In this document: one piece after another, positions 1-5,120 of the stretch
How positions within the stretch are numbered: position 1 is the first letter of the stretch
Layout: the number at the start of each line of letters is the position of its first letter
Assembly: GCA_903820955.1 (NCBI GenBank)
Contig: CAIJJH010000059.1
Location: 1-7,779, forward strand
Source: an uncultured Micrococcales bacterium
GTDB taxonomy: Bacteria; Actinomycetota; Actinomycetes; Actinomycetales; Microbacteriaceae
Reading direction: 5' to 3'
DNA: 7,779 nucleotides
The notes under the pieces: model-generated
Told to the model about the DNA's origin: nothing
The model's input: the letters and a program-made list of their open reading frames with translations, nothing else
Database searches by the model: none
Made by a program: the position numbers and the translations under genes

Positions 1-144
1 GCCGCCGCCTACATGGGTGACCAGCACGCTCGAATCCTACGAAACGCTCTGCGCGAAGTTCAATTGGCTTTCCGCGAAGCATCGCCGATCAAGGACGCCC
101 CTGGCGAAGGGCCTGGAGAAAAGTTCACCGGTCCGGTTAACTAG
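1..144 (+). CDS. DUF1844 domain-containing protein, C-terminal fragment
   Basis: The reading frame is open from base 1 and ends at TAG 142-144, giving 47 residues that finish a protein starting left of the window. The tail reads LREVQLAFREASPIKDAP followed by [13 protein letters not shown]. This resembles what I remember of the C-terminus of actinobacterial DUF1844 proteins, where an LxxLQxAFREAS helix is followed by a proline/glycine-rich PGEKxTGPV end. The family has no established function; members are small, helical and often encoded near infC. Here the gene converges on the SseB-family gene, and the two stop codons share the CTAG at 141-144. The family call is from memory of the motif and only the tail is visible, so it could be wrong; that this is coding is fairly secure. 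Confidence 0.68.
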   Translation, partial: AAAYMGDQHARILRNALREVQLAFREASPIKDAPGEGPGEKFTGPVN

Positions 145-902
145 GCAGCTGCTAGCTTCACCCTGATCGAGTCGACGTACTCGGCAATTTCAAAACTCTC
201 GGCCATCGAGTTGGCTATTTTTTGCAATAGCGCGTCGATGGTTTCGTGGTCTAAACCCTCTGGAAGTTTGAGTGTCAGCTCAATTTCGGCGCTTGCCAGA
301 AGGCAGAGTGGATCGCCAGCCGAAAGTGCCCAGCCCATTAGCGGCTCAAGATTATCGAGTAGTTTGCCGAAGGCAGTCAGCACTCGCTCATCTTCCTCGG
401 GCGAAACCCATTTGAGCCCCTGAGCTAGAGCCGCGATAGCCGGGCGTCGAAGCACGAACTCGCTCTCGGCCATCGGGTCGAGAATCATGCGAGTGTTGCC
501 TTCGGCGGCAGCGGCGAGTGCGGCTTTTACCGCCGCCGTTGGAACCGGGCGGGCTTTCGGGTTCCAACGTTGCATCGCCTCGACCGAGGAGAACACCGGC
601 AGACCCGACTGAGCGTCTGGGGTTTCGACCGTGACAATTGAAAGCTCCGCAGATTTGTCGACGGTTTGGCCGTGTGGGCCGACGCCTGACTCCCCTAGGT
701 CGGCGAGCAGTGGAATCAGCACTCGAGTGTTTCGAAGCTCGTCGACGACCGATTCCGAACGAGCATGCCCTTCGTGAAGAGCCTTGATCAGTTCAAGCAG
801 TCGCGGGTTCGCCTTGCCGTCGTCATCTGCCCAAGCGTTTGGCTCAAACTCGCGACCCTCCCAGGGCACGCCGGCTGAATCGGCGTAGATGTTTTCGCTC
901 AT
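141..902 (-). CDS. SseB family protein, last gene of the his cluster
   Basis: This 253-residue soluble protein has no visible signal peptide or membrane segment. Residues about 58-145 look like the SseB N-terminal domain: a hydrophobic strand ([12 protein letters not shown], 60-71), then [20 protein letters not shown] (86-105), then a [15 protein letters not shown] segment (107-121) and an alanine-rich helix ending in TRMILDP. The C-terminal ~85 residues form a second acidic domain with a possible substrate- or partner-binding fold that I cannot name. The family's biochemical role is unknown. The start ATG (900-902) overlaps the hisA stop in an ATGA, and no Shine-Dalgarno sequence precedes it, so translation probably depends on ribosomes finishing hisA. 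The 3' end interlocks with the converging DUF1844 gene. SseB-family genes following hisA are, as I recall, usual in actinobacteria. Confidence 0.82.
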   Translation of the reverse strand: MSENIYADSAGVPWEGREFEPNAWADDDGKANPRLLELIKALHEGHARSESVVDELRNTRVLIPLLADLGESGVGPHGQTVDKSAELSIVTVETPDAQSGLPVFSSVEAMQRWNPKARPVPTAAVKAALAAAAEGNTRMILDPMAESEFVLRRPAIAALAQGLKWVSPEEDERVLTAFGKLLDNLEPLMGWALSAGDPLCLLASAEIELTLKLPEGLDHETIDALLQKIANSMAESFEIAEYVDSIRVKLAAA

Positions 903-1633
903 CGAGCAGATGCGATCGCTAGGGCCTGCTCGAGAGTGAACCTGCCGGCGTAGAGCGACTTGCCGAGGATCGCGCCTTCAAGACCAATAGACGCCAGAGC
1001 GCGAAGATGGGTGATGTCTTGCAGGCTCGAGATGCCGCCTGATGCCACCACAGGCTTCGAGGTTCGAGCCATGACTTCCTTGAGAAGTTCGATGTTCGGG
1101 CCTTTTAGAGTGCCGTCTTTGGTGACGTCGGTGACCACGTAGCGCGGGCAACCGGCGTCCTCTAGACGAGCGAGCACCTCCCAGAGGTCTCCACCCTCTT
1201 TTGTCCAGCCGCGAGCGGCAAGTGTGGTGCCACGGACGTCGAGCCCAACCGCGATTGCGTCGCCAAAGCGTTCGATTACCCGAGCAGTCCAGTCGGGGTC
1301 TTCTAGGGCTGCGGTGCCGAGGTTTACTCGGGTCGCGCCGGCTTCCAAGGCCGCCTCGAGCGAGGCGTCGTCGCGAATTCCGCCCGAGAGTTCGATCTTT
1401 ACCGATCTGGCCGCCGAAACCACTTCGCGCAATAGCGCTCGGTTATCGCCACGTCCGAAGGCCGCGTCGAGGTCAACCAGGTGAATCCACTCTGCTCCGG
1501 CGTTGATCCAGGTCATGGCCGCTTCGATTGGGTCGCCGTAGTCTGTCTCGCTGCCGGCTTCGCCCTGGGTGAGGCGAACCGCCTTGCCGTCGGCTACGTC
1601 AACGGCTGGCAAAAGTTCGAGGTATGGGTACAC
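899..1633 (-). CDS. priA: phosphoribosyl isomerase A (HisA/PriA, ProFAR isomerase)
   Basis: This TIM-barrel isomerase converts ProFAR to PRFAR in histidine synthesis; in actinobacteria the PriA form also does the TrpF reaction of tryptophan synthesis. With the start chosen here it has 244 residues, normal for the family. The two catalytic aspartates are visible in LLPAVDV (D12) and [11 protein letters not shown] (D169). ELSGGIRDD (81-89) and ASGGIS near 197-202 form the phosphate-binding loops. The RGW at 141-143 corresponds to the Arg-Gly-Trp that dual-substrate PriA enzymes use to handle both substrates. The frame can be extended 7 codons to a TTG at 1652-1654, but the GTG at 1631-1633 has an AGGAG four bases upstream that overlaps the hisH stop codon, and it gives the expected short N-terminus. 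The gene is translated right after hisH and overlaps the next gene by ATGA. Confidence 0.93.
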   Translation of the reverse strand: MYPYLELLPAVDVADGKAVRLTQGEAGSETDYGDPIEAAMTWINAGAEWIHLVDLDAAFGRGDNRALLREVVSAARSVKIELSGGIRDDASLEAALEAGATRVNLGTAALEDPDWTARVIERFGDAIAVGLDVRGTTLAARGWTKEGGDLWEVLARLEDAGCPRYVVTDVTKDGTLKGPNIELLKEVMARTSKPVVASGGISSLQDITHLRALASIGLEGAILGKSLYAGRFTLEQALAIASAR

Positions 1634-1643
1634 GGTTCTCCTA
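1634..1643 (-). promoter_or_regulatory. hisA ribosome binding site overlapping the hisH stop
   Basis: On the minus strand the hisH stop and the hisA Shine-Dalgarno sequence are fused as TAGGAGAACC, directly followed by GTG. AGGAG occupies 1638-1642 and leaves four bases to the GTG. This decides the start of hisA in favour of GTG 1631-1633 over the upstream TTG, which has no such site and would overlap hisH by 14 bases. Confidence 0.75.
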
Positions 1644-2270
1644 AAGGGTTGCAACCCAGTTGGTCAAAAGTTGGATGCCGGCTTCGCCAGACTTTTCTGG
1701 GTGAAACTGGGTTGCCGAAAGAGGGCCAACCTCGCAGGCGGCAACGAACGGCGAGCCGTATTCGGCCCAGGTGACCTTTGGCGGAATGAACGATCCGATT
1801 GCCTCGAGCTCCCAGTTCTTAACACCGTAGGAGTGCACGAAATAGAAACGCTCGTTCTCGACTCCCGCGAAAAGCTTCGAGCCCTTAGCGGCCGTGACGG
1901 TGTTCCAGCCGATGTGCGGCAGGGTTGGCGCGTCTAGCAGCTCGACTGTGCCAGGCAGTTGGCCAAGCCCCTCGGTTTCGAGGCCGTGTTCGACACCGAG
2001 CTCAAATAGGACTTGCATGCCAACGCAAATGCCGAGCACCGGACGTCCGGCGACGAGGCGCTTGTCGAGAAGTTCGTTTGCCTTGCGAGCGTTTAGTTGC
2101 TCCATTACAGAGGCAAATGCACCAACGCCAGGCACGACGAGTCCGTCTGCGTTTAAGGCTTTTTCTGGGTCACCGGTTAGTTCGACCCTTGCGCCAGCGG
2201 CGACCAGCGCCTTCACTGCCGAATGAACATTGCCACTGCCGTAGTCGTAGACGACGACGCTTTTGGTCAC
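1641..2270 (-). CDS. hisH: imidazole glycerol phosphate synthase, glutaminase subunit HisH
   Basis: HisH is a class I glutamine amidotransferase. It hydrolyses glutamine and channels ammonia to HisF, which uses it to make imidazole glycerol phosphate and AICAR. The protein has 209 residues, the usual size. The catalytic triad is visible: Cys82 in the nucleophile elbow GICVGMQ (80-86), and His190 and Glu192 in [14 protein letters not shown] (47-52) forms the oxyanion-strand region, and PHIGWN (118-123) and YFVHSYGV (143-150) are also typical. The start is GTG 2268-2270, sharing GTGA with the hisB stop, with an AAGGG about seven bases upstream inside hisB. HisF, the obligate partner, is not in this window, so it must be encoded elsewhere. 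Confidence 0.96.
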   Translation of the reverse strand: MTKSVVVYDYGSGNVHSAVKALVAAGARVELTGDPEKALNADGLVVPGVGAFASVMEQLNARKANELLDKRLVAGRPVLGICVGMQVLFELGVEHGLETEGLGQLPGTVELLDAPTLPHIGWNTVTAAKGSKLFAGVENERFYFVHSYGVKNWELEAIGSFIPPKVTWAEYGSPFVAACEVGPLSATQFHPEKSGEAGIQLLTNWVATL

Positions 2271-2866
2271 AGAGCGCCCTTGGTTGAGGGCACACCGACC
2301 ACGCGTGAATCCGGCTCAACTGCCTTGCGAAGCGCGCGGGCGAAGGCCTTGAACTCCGTCTCGGCGATGTGGTGCGCGTCGCGACCCTCTAGGACGTTGA
2401 TGTGCACGGTTATTCCGGCGTTCAAGGTGATCGCCTCAAATACGTGACGAACCAGCGACCCGGTGAAGTGGCCACCGATCAGGTGGTACTCGAAACCAGC
2501 AGGTTCACCGCTGTGAACCAGATAGGGGCGGCCAGAAACGTCGACAACCGCACGAACCAGCGCTTCGTCAAGTGGAACCGTGGCGTCGCCGTAGCGGCCG
2601 ATGCCGGCTTTGTCGCCTAGGGCCTCGCGAAGAGCCTGACCTAGAACGATCGCGGTGTCTTCGACCGTGTGGTGAACGTCGATGTGGGTGTCGCCGGTGG
2701 CCTTGATGTCAAGGTCAATCAGCGAGTGCTTCGAGAAAGCCGTGAGTAGGTGGTCGAAAAATGGCACGGTGGTGCTGATGTTCGACTTGCCGGTGCCGTC
2801 GAGGTTCAAAGTCAGCTCGATTGCCGACTCGCTCGTCTTGCGCGACAGAGTTGCAGTTCTACTCAT
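2267..2866 (-). CDS. hisB: imidazoleglycerol-phosphate dehydratase HisB
   Basis: This is a monofunctional Mn-dependent dehydratase that turns imidazole glycerol phosphate into imidazole acetol phosphate, the substrate of HisC. The 199 residues match the single-domain form; the histidinol-phosphatase domain fused in E. coli HisB is absent. The two metal-binding repeats are intact: HHTVED at 65-70 and AHHIAE at 164-169. FFDHLL (36-41) and the conserved [13 protein letters not shown] (91-103) are also present. The ATG at 2864-2866 has GAAAGG upstream with a seven-base spacer. It lies 45 bases after hisC, and its stop overlaps the hisH start by four bases. Confidence 0.97.
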   Translation of the reverse strand: MSRTATLSRKTSESAIELTLNLDGTGKSNISTTVPFFDHLLTAFSKHSLIDLDIKATGDTHIDVHHTVEDTAIVLGQALREALGDKAGIGRYGDATVPLDEALVRAVVDVSGRPYLVHSGEPAGFEYHLIGGHFTGSLVRHVFEAITLNAGITVHINVLEGRDAHHIAETEFKAFARALRKAVEPDSRVVGVPSTKGAL

Positions 2867-2911
2867 GTAATTACCTTTCGCCTAAAAAGCGACATTGGGA
2901 TTACCTAAAGT
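2867..2911 (-). promoter_or_regulatory. hisC-hisB spacer with hisB ribosome binding site
   Basis: This 45-base gap is the longest inside the his cluster. On the minus strand it ends in CGAAAGGTAATTAC before the hisB ATG, so GAAAGG (2874-2879) is the Shine-Dalgarno site. The same CGAAAGGTAA string precedes lexA. AGGTAAT occurs twice in the gap (also near 2898-2904). I see no convincing promoter or terminator here. Confidence 0.55.
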
Positions 2912-3988
2912 CTAGTTGGCTTGCAACTCGGCTAGGGCTTCGAGAAATGCGCTGGTCTCGGCTTCGGTGCCGGCGGTGACGCGCAATGTGTTTGGGATTC
3001 CGACGTTGCGAACCAGGATTCCTTTGGCAAGTAGGTCGGTGAACGTGCGGGTCGGGTCTTTTACCCCGGCGAACAGAACGAAGTTGGCGTCGCTGCGATA
3101 TGGATCAAAGCCCATCGCGCCAAGCTCCCGCACGATTCGGTCGCGCTGAACCCGAATGTCGCCAACCGTGGCAAGCAGTTCCTCGGCGTGGTCTAGGGCT
3201 GCTTCAGCGGCGGCCTGAGTGAAAGCGCTCAGGTGGTAGGGCAAACGCACCAATCGCATGGCATCGACCACTGCTGGGTCTGCCGCGAGGTAGCCAACCC
3301 GAGCACCGGCGAAGGCGAAGGCCTTAGACATGGTGCGCGAAATCAACAGGCGCGGACGACCGGGAAGCAGCGAAATCGCGGAGTGCGATTCGTTAGCGAA
3401 TTCGGCGTAGGCCTCGTCGACCACGACTATGCCATCGGTTGCCTCATAGGCTGCCTCGATGCAGTCGAGACTAAGCGGAGTTCCGGTCGGGTTGTTTGGC
3501 GAGCAAAGCAGCACGATATTTGGCTGGTTCTTTGCGATTGCCTCGCGAACCAACTCAGGTGTCAGTTCGTAGCGCTCGCCTCGGGGTGCATCGAGGTATT
3601 CGGTGTCGGCTCCGAGAGCGATTAGTGAATACATCGAATAGGTCGGCCCGAAACCGATGGCTAGGCGACCGGGGCCTCCGAAGGCCTGAAAGATTTGCTG
3701 GAGAACCTCGTTAGAACCGTTGGCTGCCCAGAGTTGTTTGCCAGTGAGGCCGTGGCCGAGGTATTTTGCAAGGGCCTCGCGCAGGGCTTCGAATTCTCGA
3801 TCCGGGTAGCGGTTGATGCCGTGAGCCGCCTCGCCGACCCTCTTGACGATGTCCTTGATGACAGCGTCTGGAAGCTCGTGAGTGTTTTCGTTTACGTTCA
3901 GTGACACCGGAACGTTCAGCTGTGGCGCGCCGTAGGGCTCGCGGCCGCGCAGGGAGTCGCGCAGTGGAAGGTCTGAAAGGGAGGTCAC
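2912..3988 (-). CDS. hisC: histidinol-phosphate aminotransferase HisC
   Basis: HisC is a fold-type I PLP aminotransferase that moves an amino group from glutamate to imidazole acetol phosphate, giving histidinol phosphate. It has 358 residues, the usual size. Visible landmarks are YGAPQL (19-24), NENTHELP (33-40), GINRYPD (57-63), GSNEVLQQ (91-98) in the PLP phosphate pocket, SPNNPTG (163-169), DEAY (191-194) with the PLP-pyridine aspartate D191, the Schiff-base lysine K222 in SRTMSKAFAFAG, and R336 in LRVTAG for the substrate carboxylate. The start GTG (3986-3988) is preferred because translation begins close to the conserved LPLRDSLRG and no in-frame ATG or TTG precedes it before a stop. 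A GAAAGG abuts it with no spacer, too close to act as a normal ribosome site, so a leaderless start is likely. It lies 17 bases after the LysM gene. Confidence 0.95.
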   Translation of the reverse strand: MTSLSDLPLRDSLRGREPYGAPQLNVPVSLNVNENTHELPDAVIKDIVKRVGEAAHGINRYPDREFEALREALAKYLGHGLTGKQLWAANGSNEVLQQIFQAFGGPGRLAIGFGPTYSMYSLIALGADTEYLDAPRGERYELTPELVREAIAKNQPNIVLLCSPNNPTGTPLSLDCIEAAYEATDGIVVVDEAYAEFANESHSAISLLPGRPRLLISRTMSKAFAFAGARVGYLAADPAVVDAMRLVRLPYHLSAFTQAAAEAALDHAEELLATVGDIRVQRDRIVRELGAMGFDPYRSDANFVLFAGVKDPTRTFTDLLAKGILVRNVGIPNTLRVTAGTEAETSAFLEALAELQAN

Positions 3989-3995
3989 CCTTTCA
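3974..3995 (-). promoter_or_regulatory. 22-base dyad over the hisC start (operator or start-masking hairpin)
   Basis: TGAAAGGG and CCCTTTCA form a perfect 8-base inverted repeat around a 6-base loop. The first base of the GTG start (3988) lies in the stem and the other two in the loop. The dyad begins directly behind the -10-like element at 3996-4001, a classic operator position. In a transcript reading in from the LysM gene it would fold into a hairpin hiding the GAAAGGG and start codon. Either role is an inference; the symmetry itself is plain. Confidence 0.5.
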
Positions 3996-4001
3996 ATATT
4001 A
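3996..4001 (-). promoter_or_regulatory. Putative hisC promoter -10, leaderless geometry
   Basis: On the minus strand TAATAT lies seven bases before the hisC GTG, so a transcript would begin at or one base before the start codon. It sits in the 17-base gap after the LysM gene. I find no good -35 hexamer 16-18 bases upstream, where the 3' end of the LysM gene lies, so this would be a -10-dominated promoter. Confidence 0.42.
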
Positions 4002-4005
4002 GCGA

Positions 4006-4299
4006 CTAGAAGTTAGGCAGTGCGATTCGCTGCCCTGGCTGCAGGGTCGACTGGGTGAGGTTGTTTAGTGCGACGATGGCCGCAACGGTGTCTCGAGGGT
4101 CTTGGTTTGGTGCTACTCGCTCGGCGATCTGCCAAAGGGTCTCGCCGTTGTGAACCGTGACGTAGGTGAACGAGGTCTTGGCGACCTCATTGCTCGCCTG
4201 AGCCGACTGGTTGCTGAAGAAGCTGACGGCGGCAATGATGAGGCCGATGATGACGGCAAGACGAGTAAGACCTTTTGCACGAGAGGTTACTGTGTTCAT
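4006..4299 (-). CDS. LysM-domain SOS cell-division inhibitor candidate (YneA/ChiZ-like)
   Basis: This 97-residue protein has a positively charged N-terminus, one hydrophobic segment at 14-28 and an AQA (33-35) that could be a signal peptidase site, followed by a single LysM domain at about 46-94 (YVTVHNGETLWQIAERV, then a helix, then LQPGQRIALP). LysM binds the glycan backbone of peptidoglycan, so the protein should act outside the membrane. A short LysM protein divergent from lexA matches YneA of Bacillus and Rv2719c/ChiZ of Mycobacterium, which are SOS-induced and delay division. The shared intergenic region carries LexA boxes. No catalytic domain is visible. The ATG at 4297-4299 has an AAAAGG about ten bases upstream. 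hisC follows 17 bases after the stop. The LysM call is firm; the division-inhibitor role is inferred from position and size. Confidence 0.9.
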   Translation of the reverse strand: MNTVTSRAKGLTRLAVIIGLIIAAVSFFSNQSAQASNEVAKTSFTYVTVHNGETLWQIAERVAPNQDPRDTVAAIVALNNLTQSTLQPGQRIALPNF

Positions 4300-4315
4300 C
4301 TTTTACATACCTTTT

Positions 4316-4329
4316 CGAAATTGTGTTCC
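4316..4329. promoter_or_regulatory. LexA box A (degenerate), LysM-gene side
   Basis: CGAAA-TTGT-GTTCC matches the Gram-positive SOS box CGAAC-N4-GTTCG at 8 of 10 defined positions. It abuts box B, sharing base 4329, and lies in the leader of the LysM gene. Taken alone it is weak; next to a perfect box it may help cooperative binding. Confidence 0.4.
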
Positions 4330-4342
4330 GAACAAGTGTTCG
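4329..4342. promoter_or_regulatory. LexA box B, perfect SOS box
   Basis: CGAAC-AAGT-GTTCG is a perfect match to the CGAAC-N4-GTTCG operator bound by LexA in Bacillus and actinobacteria. It lies between the putative promoter of the LysM gene and that gene's start, close to the expected transcription start, where bound LexA would block initiation or elongation. It is the strongest single regulatory site in the window. Confidence 0.9.
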
Positions 4343-4351
4343 AATAGTTCA

Positions 4352-4382
4352 AGAATAACTCGACCCACCGACACCTTGTCAA
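4352..4382 (-). promoter_or_regulatory. Putative promoter of the LysM gene
   Basis: On the minus strand a perfect -35 TTGACA (4377-4382) is followed after 19 bases by TATTCT (4352-4357), 4 of 6 for a -10. The spacer is longer than ideal, so the -10 choice is uncertain. The predicted start near 4345 puts the perfect LexA box immediately downstream. The -35 sits in the palindrome CTTGTCAAG. Confidence 0.4.
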
Positions 4383-4390
4383 GTATTTTT

Positions 4391-4404
4391 CGAAAATATG
4401 TTTG
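4391..4404. promoter_or_regulatory. LexA box C (near-perfect), lexA promoter
   Basis: CGAAA-ATAT-GTTTG matches CGAAC-N4-GTTCG at 8 of 10 positions, with the flanking T and A of the longer TCGAAC-N4-GTTCGA form also present. It overlaps the first bases of the putative lexA -35, so it fits autorepression of lexA. Confidence 0.6.
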
Positions 4405-4430
4405 ATAATTAGAAATAATTCGAATAATCT
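4402..4430 (+). promoter_or_regulatory. Putative lexA promoter
   Basis: TTGATA (4402-4407) and TAATCT (4425-4430) are separated by 17 bases, a sigma-70-like arrangement with a good -35 and a -10 keeping the TA...T positions. Transcription would start near 4437, about 20 bases before the lexA ATG. LexA box C touches the -35 and box D covers the -10, as expected for an autorepressed gene. Confidence 0.5.
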
Positions 4431-4434
4431 TTCG
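4421..4434. promoter_or_regulatory. LexA box D (near-perfect), over the lexA -10
   Basis: CGAAT-AATC-TTTCG matches the SOS box at 8 of 10 positions, and with its flanking T and A forms the symmetric-looking TCGAAT-N4-TTTCGA. It covers the putative -10 hexamer of lexA. Its centre is 30 bases from that of box C, close to three helical turns, which would place both LexA dimers on one face of the DNA. Confidence 0.58.
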
Positions 4435-4444
4435 ATAGAACAAC

Positions 4445-4450
4445 GAAAGG
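4445..4450 (+). promoter_or_regulatory. lexA ribosome binding site
   Basis: GAAAGG with a seven-base spacer precedes ATG 4458-4460. This selects that ATG over the in-frame ATG at codon 8 (4479-4481), which has no comparable site. Confidence 0.75.
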
Positions 4451-4457
4451 TAAGTCA

Positions 4458-5120
4458 ATGTTCAATGAAAACGACGACATGAGCGAGTGGCTCCCGGGCG
4501 ACACCGAGGGCCTCAGCGAAAAGCAGCGCTATATCCTGGCTTCTATCTCGAAGTTCCAACAGGTCAAGGGTTACTCCCCCAGCCTTCGCGAGATCGGCGA
4601 GATGGTCGGGCTCAGTGCCGTGGCCAGCGTGAAGTACCAACTCGACCAGATTCGAGAAAAAGGTTTTCTAAACAAGAACGAGGGCAAGCAGCGCGCGATG
4701 GACGTAGTTCGCAGCAGCGCAACCGGCGTCGTGAACATCGGCAACGCCAAACTGGTTCCCTGGGTCGGTCAAATCGCGGCCGGCACCCCAATTACCTCAG
4801 AGCAAAACATCGAAGACACCTTCACCCTGCCGTCTCAGCTAGTTGGTAAGAGTGACGACCTATTCATCTTGAAGGTCAAGGGCGAGTCGATGATCGACGC
4901 CGCCATTTGCGACGGCGACTGGGTTGTCGTGCGAATGCAACAGCACGCCGAAAACGGTGACATCGTGGCGGCACTACTAGAAGACGAAGCCACAGTGAAG
5001 GTTTTCAAGCAAGAGAACGGTCACACCTGGCTGCTACCTCGCAACTCGAACATGGCCCCGATCGACGGCACGCACGCCGTGATCATGGGCAAGGTTGTCA
5101 GCGTCCTGCGCTCTATTTAG
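4458..5120 (+). CDS. lexA: SOS repressor LexA
   Basis: LexA represses DNA-damage genes and cleaves itself when bound to RecA filaments. The protein has 220 residues, normal for the family. Residues 19-75 form the winged helix-turn-helix, with GYSPSLREIGEMVGLSAVAS spanning the DNA-reading helix. The cleavage site is Ala108-Gly109 in GQIAAGTPI. The serine-lysine dyad is Ser144 in KGESMID and Lys181 in EATVKVF, so it should be cleavage-competent. It is transcribed away from the LysM gene, with SOS boxes C and D over its promoter, so it should repress itself. The 3' end overlaps the converging hflX by 8 bases (5113-5120). Confidence 0.98.
   Translation: MFNENDDMSEWLPGDTEGLSEKQRYILASISKFQQVKGYSPSLREIGEMVGLSAVASVKYQLDQIREKGFLNKNEGKQRAMDVVRSSATGVVNIGNAKLVPWVGQIAAGTPITSEQNIEDTFTLPSQLVGKSDDLFILKVKGESMIDAAICDGDWVVVRMQQHAENGDIVAALLEDEATVKVFKQENGHTWLLPRNSNMAPIDGTHAVIMGKVVSVLRSI

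Larger units (their letters stand above)
4300..4457. other. Divergent SOS control region, lexA / LysM gene
   Basis: This AT-rich stretch is the only intergenic region over 50 bases. It holds four LexA-box-like sites in two pairs (A+B at the LysM side, C+D at the lexA side), outward promoters on both strands and both ribosome binding sites. The 48 bases between the pairs (4343-4390) contain the back-to-back -35 region CTTGTCAAG and nothing else I can identify. Confidence 0.8.

Noticed and set aside
138..160. Palindromic cluster with GCAGCTGC (145-152) between CTAG motifs at the sseB/DUF1844 junction
   Set aside because: Short palindrome with essentially no loop and no U-run; not a credible terminator.
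1634..1654. TTG start for hisA at 1652-1654
   Set aside because: It overlaps hisH by 14 bases, has no ribosome site and adds seven residues unlike the family N-terminus; the GTG at 1631-1633 has AGGAG in front.
1481..2287. Long plus-strand frames opposite hisA and hisH (e.g. 1481-1774, 1569-1937, 1925-2287)
   Set aside because: Arginine/proline-rich or low-complexity translations with no recognisable domain, lying wholly opposite well-conserved genes; they are antisense shadows.
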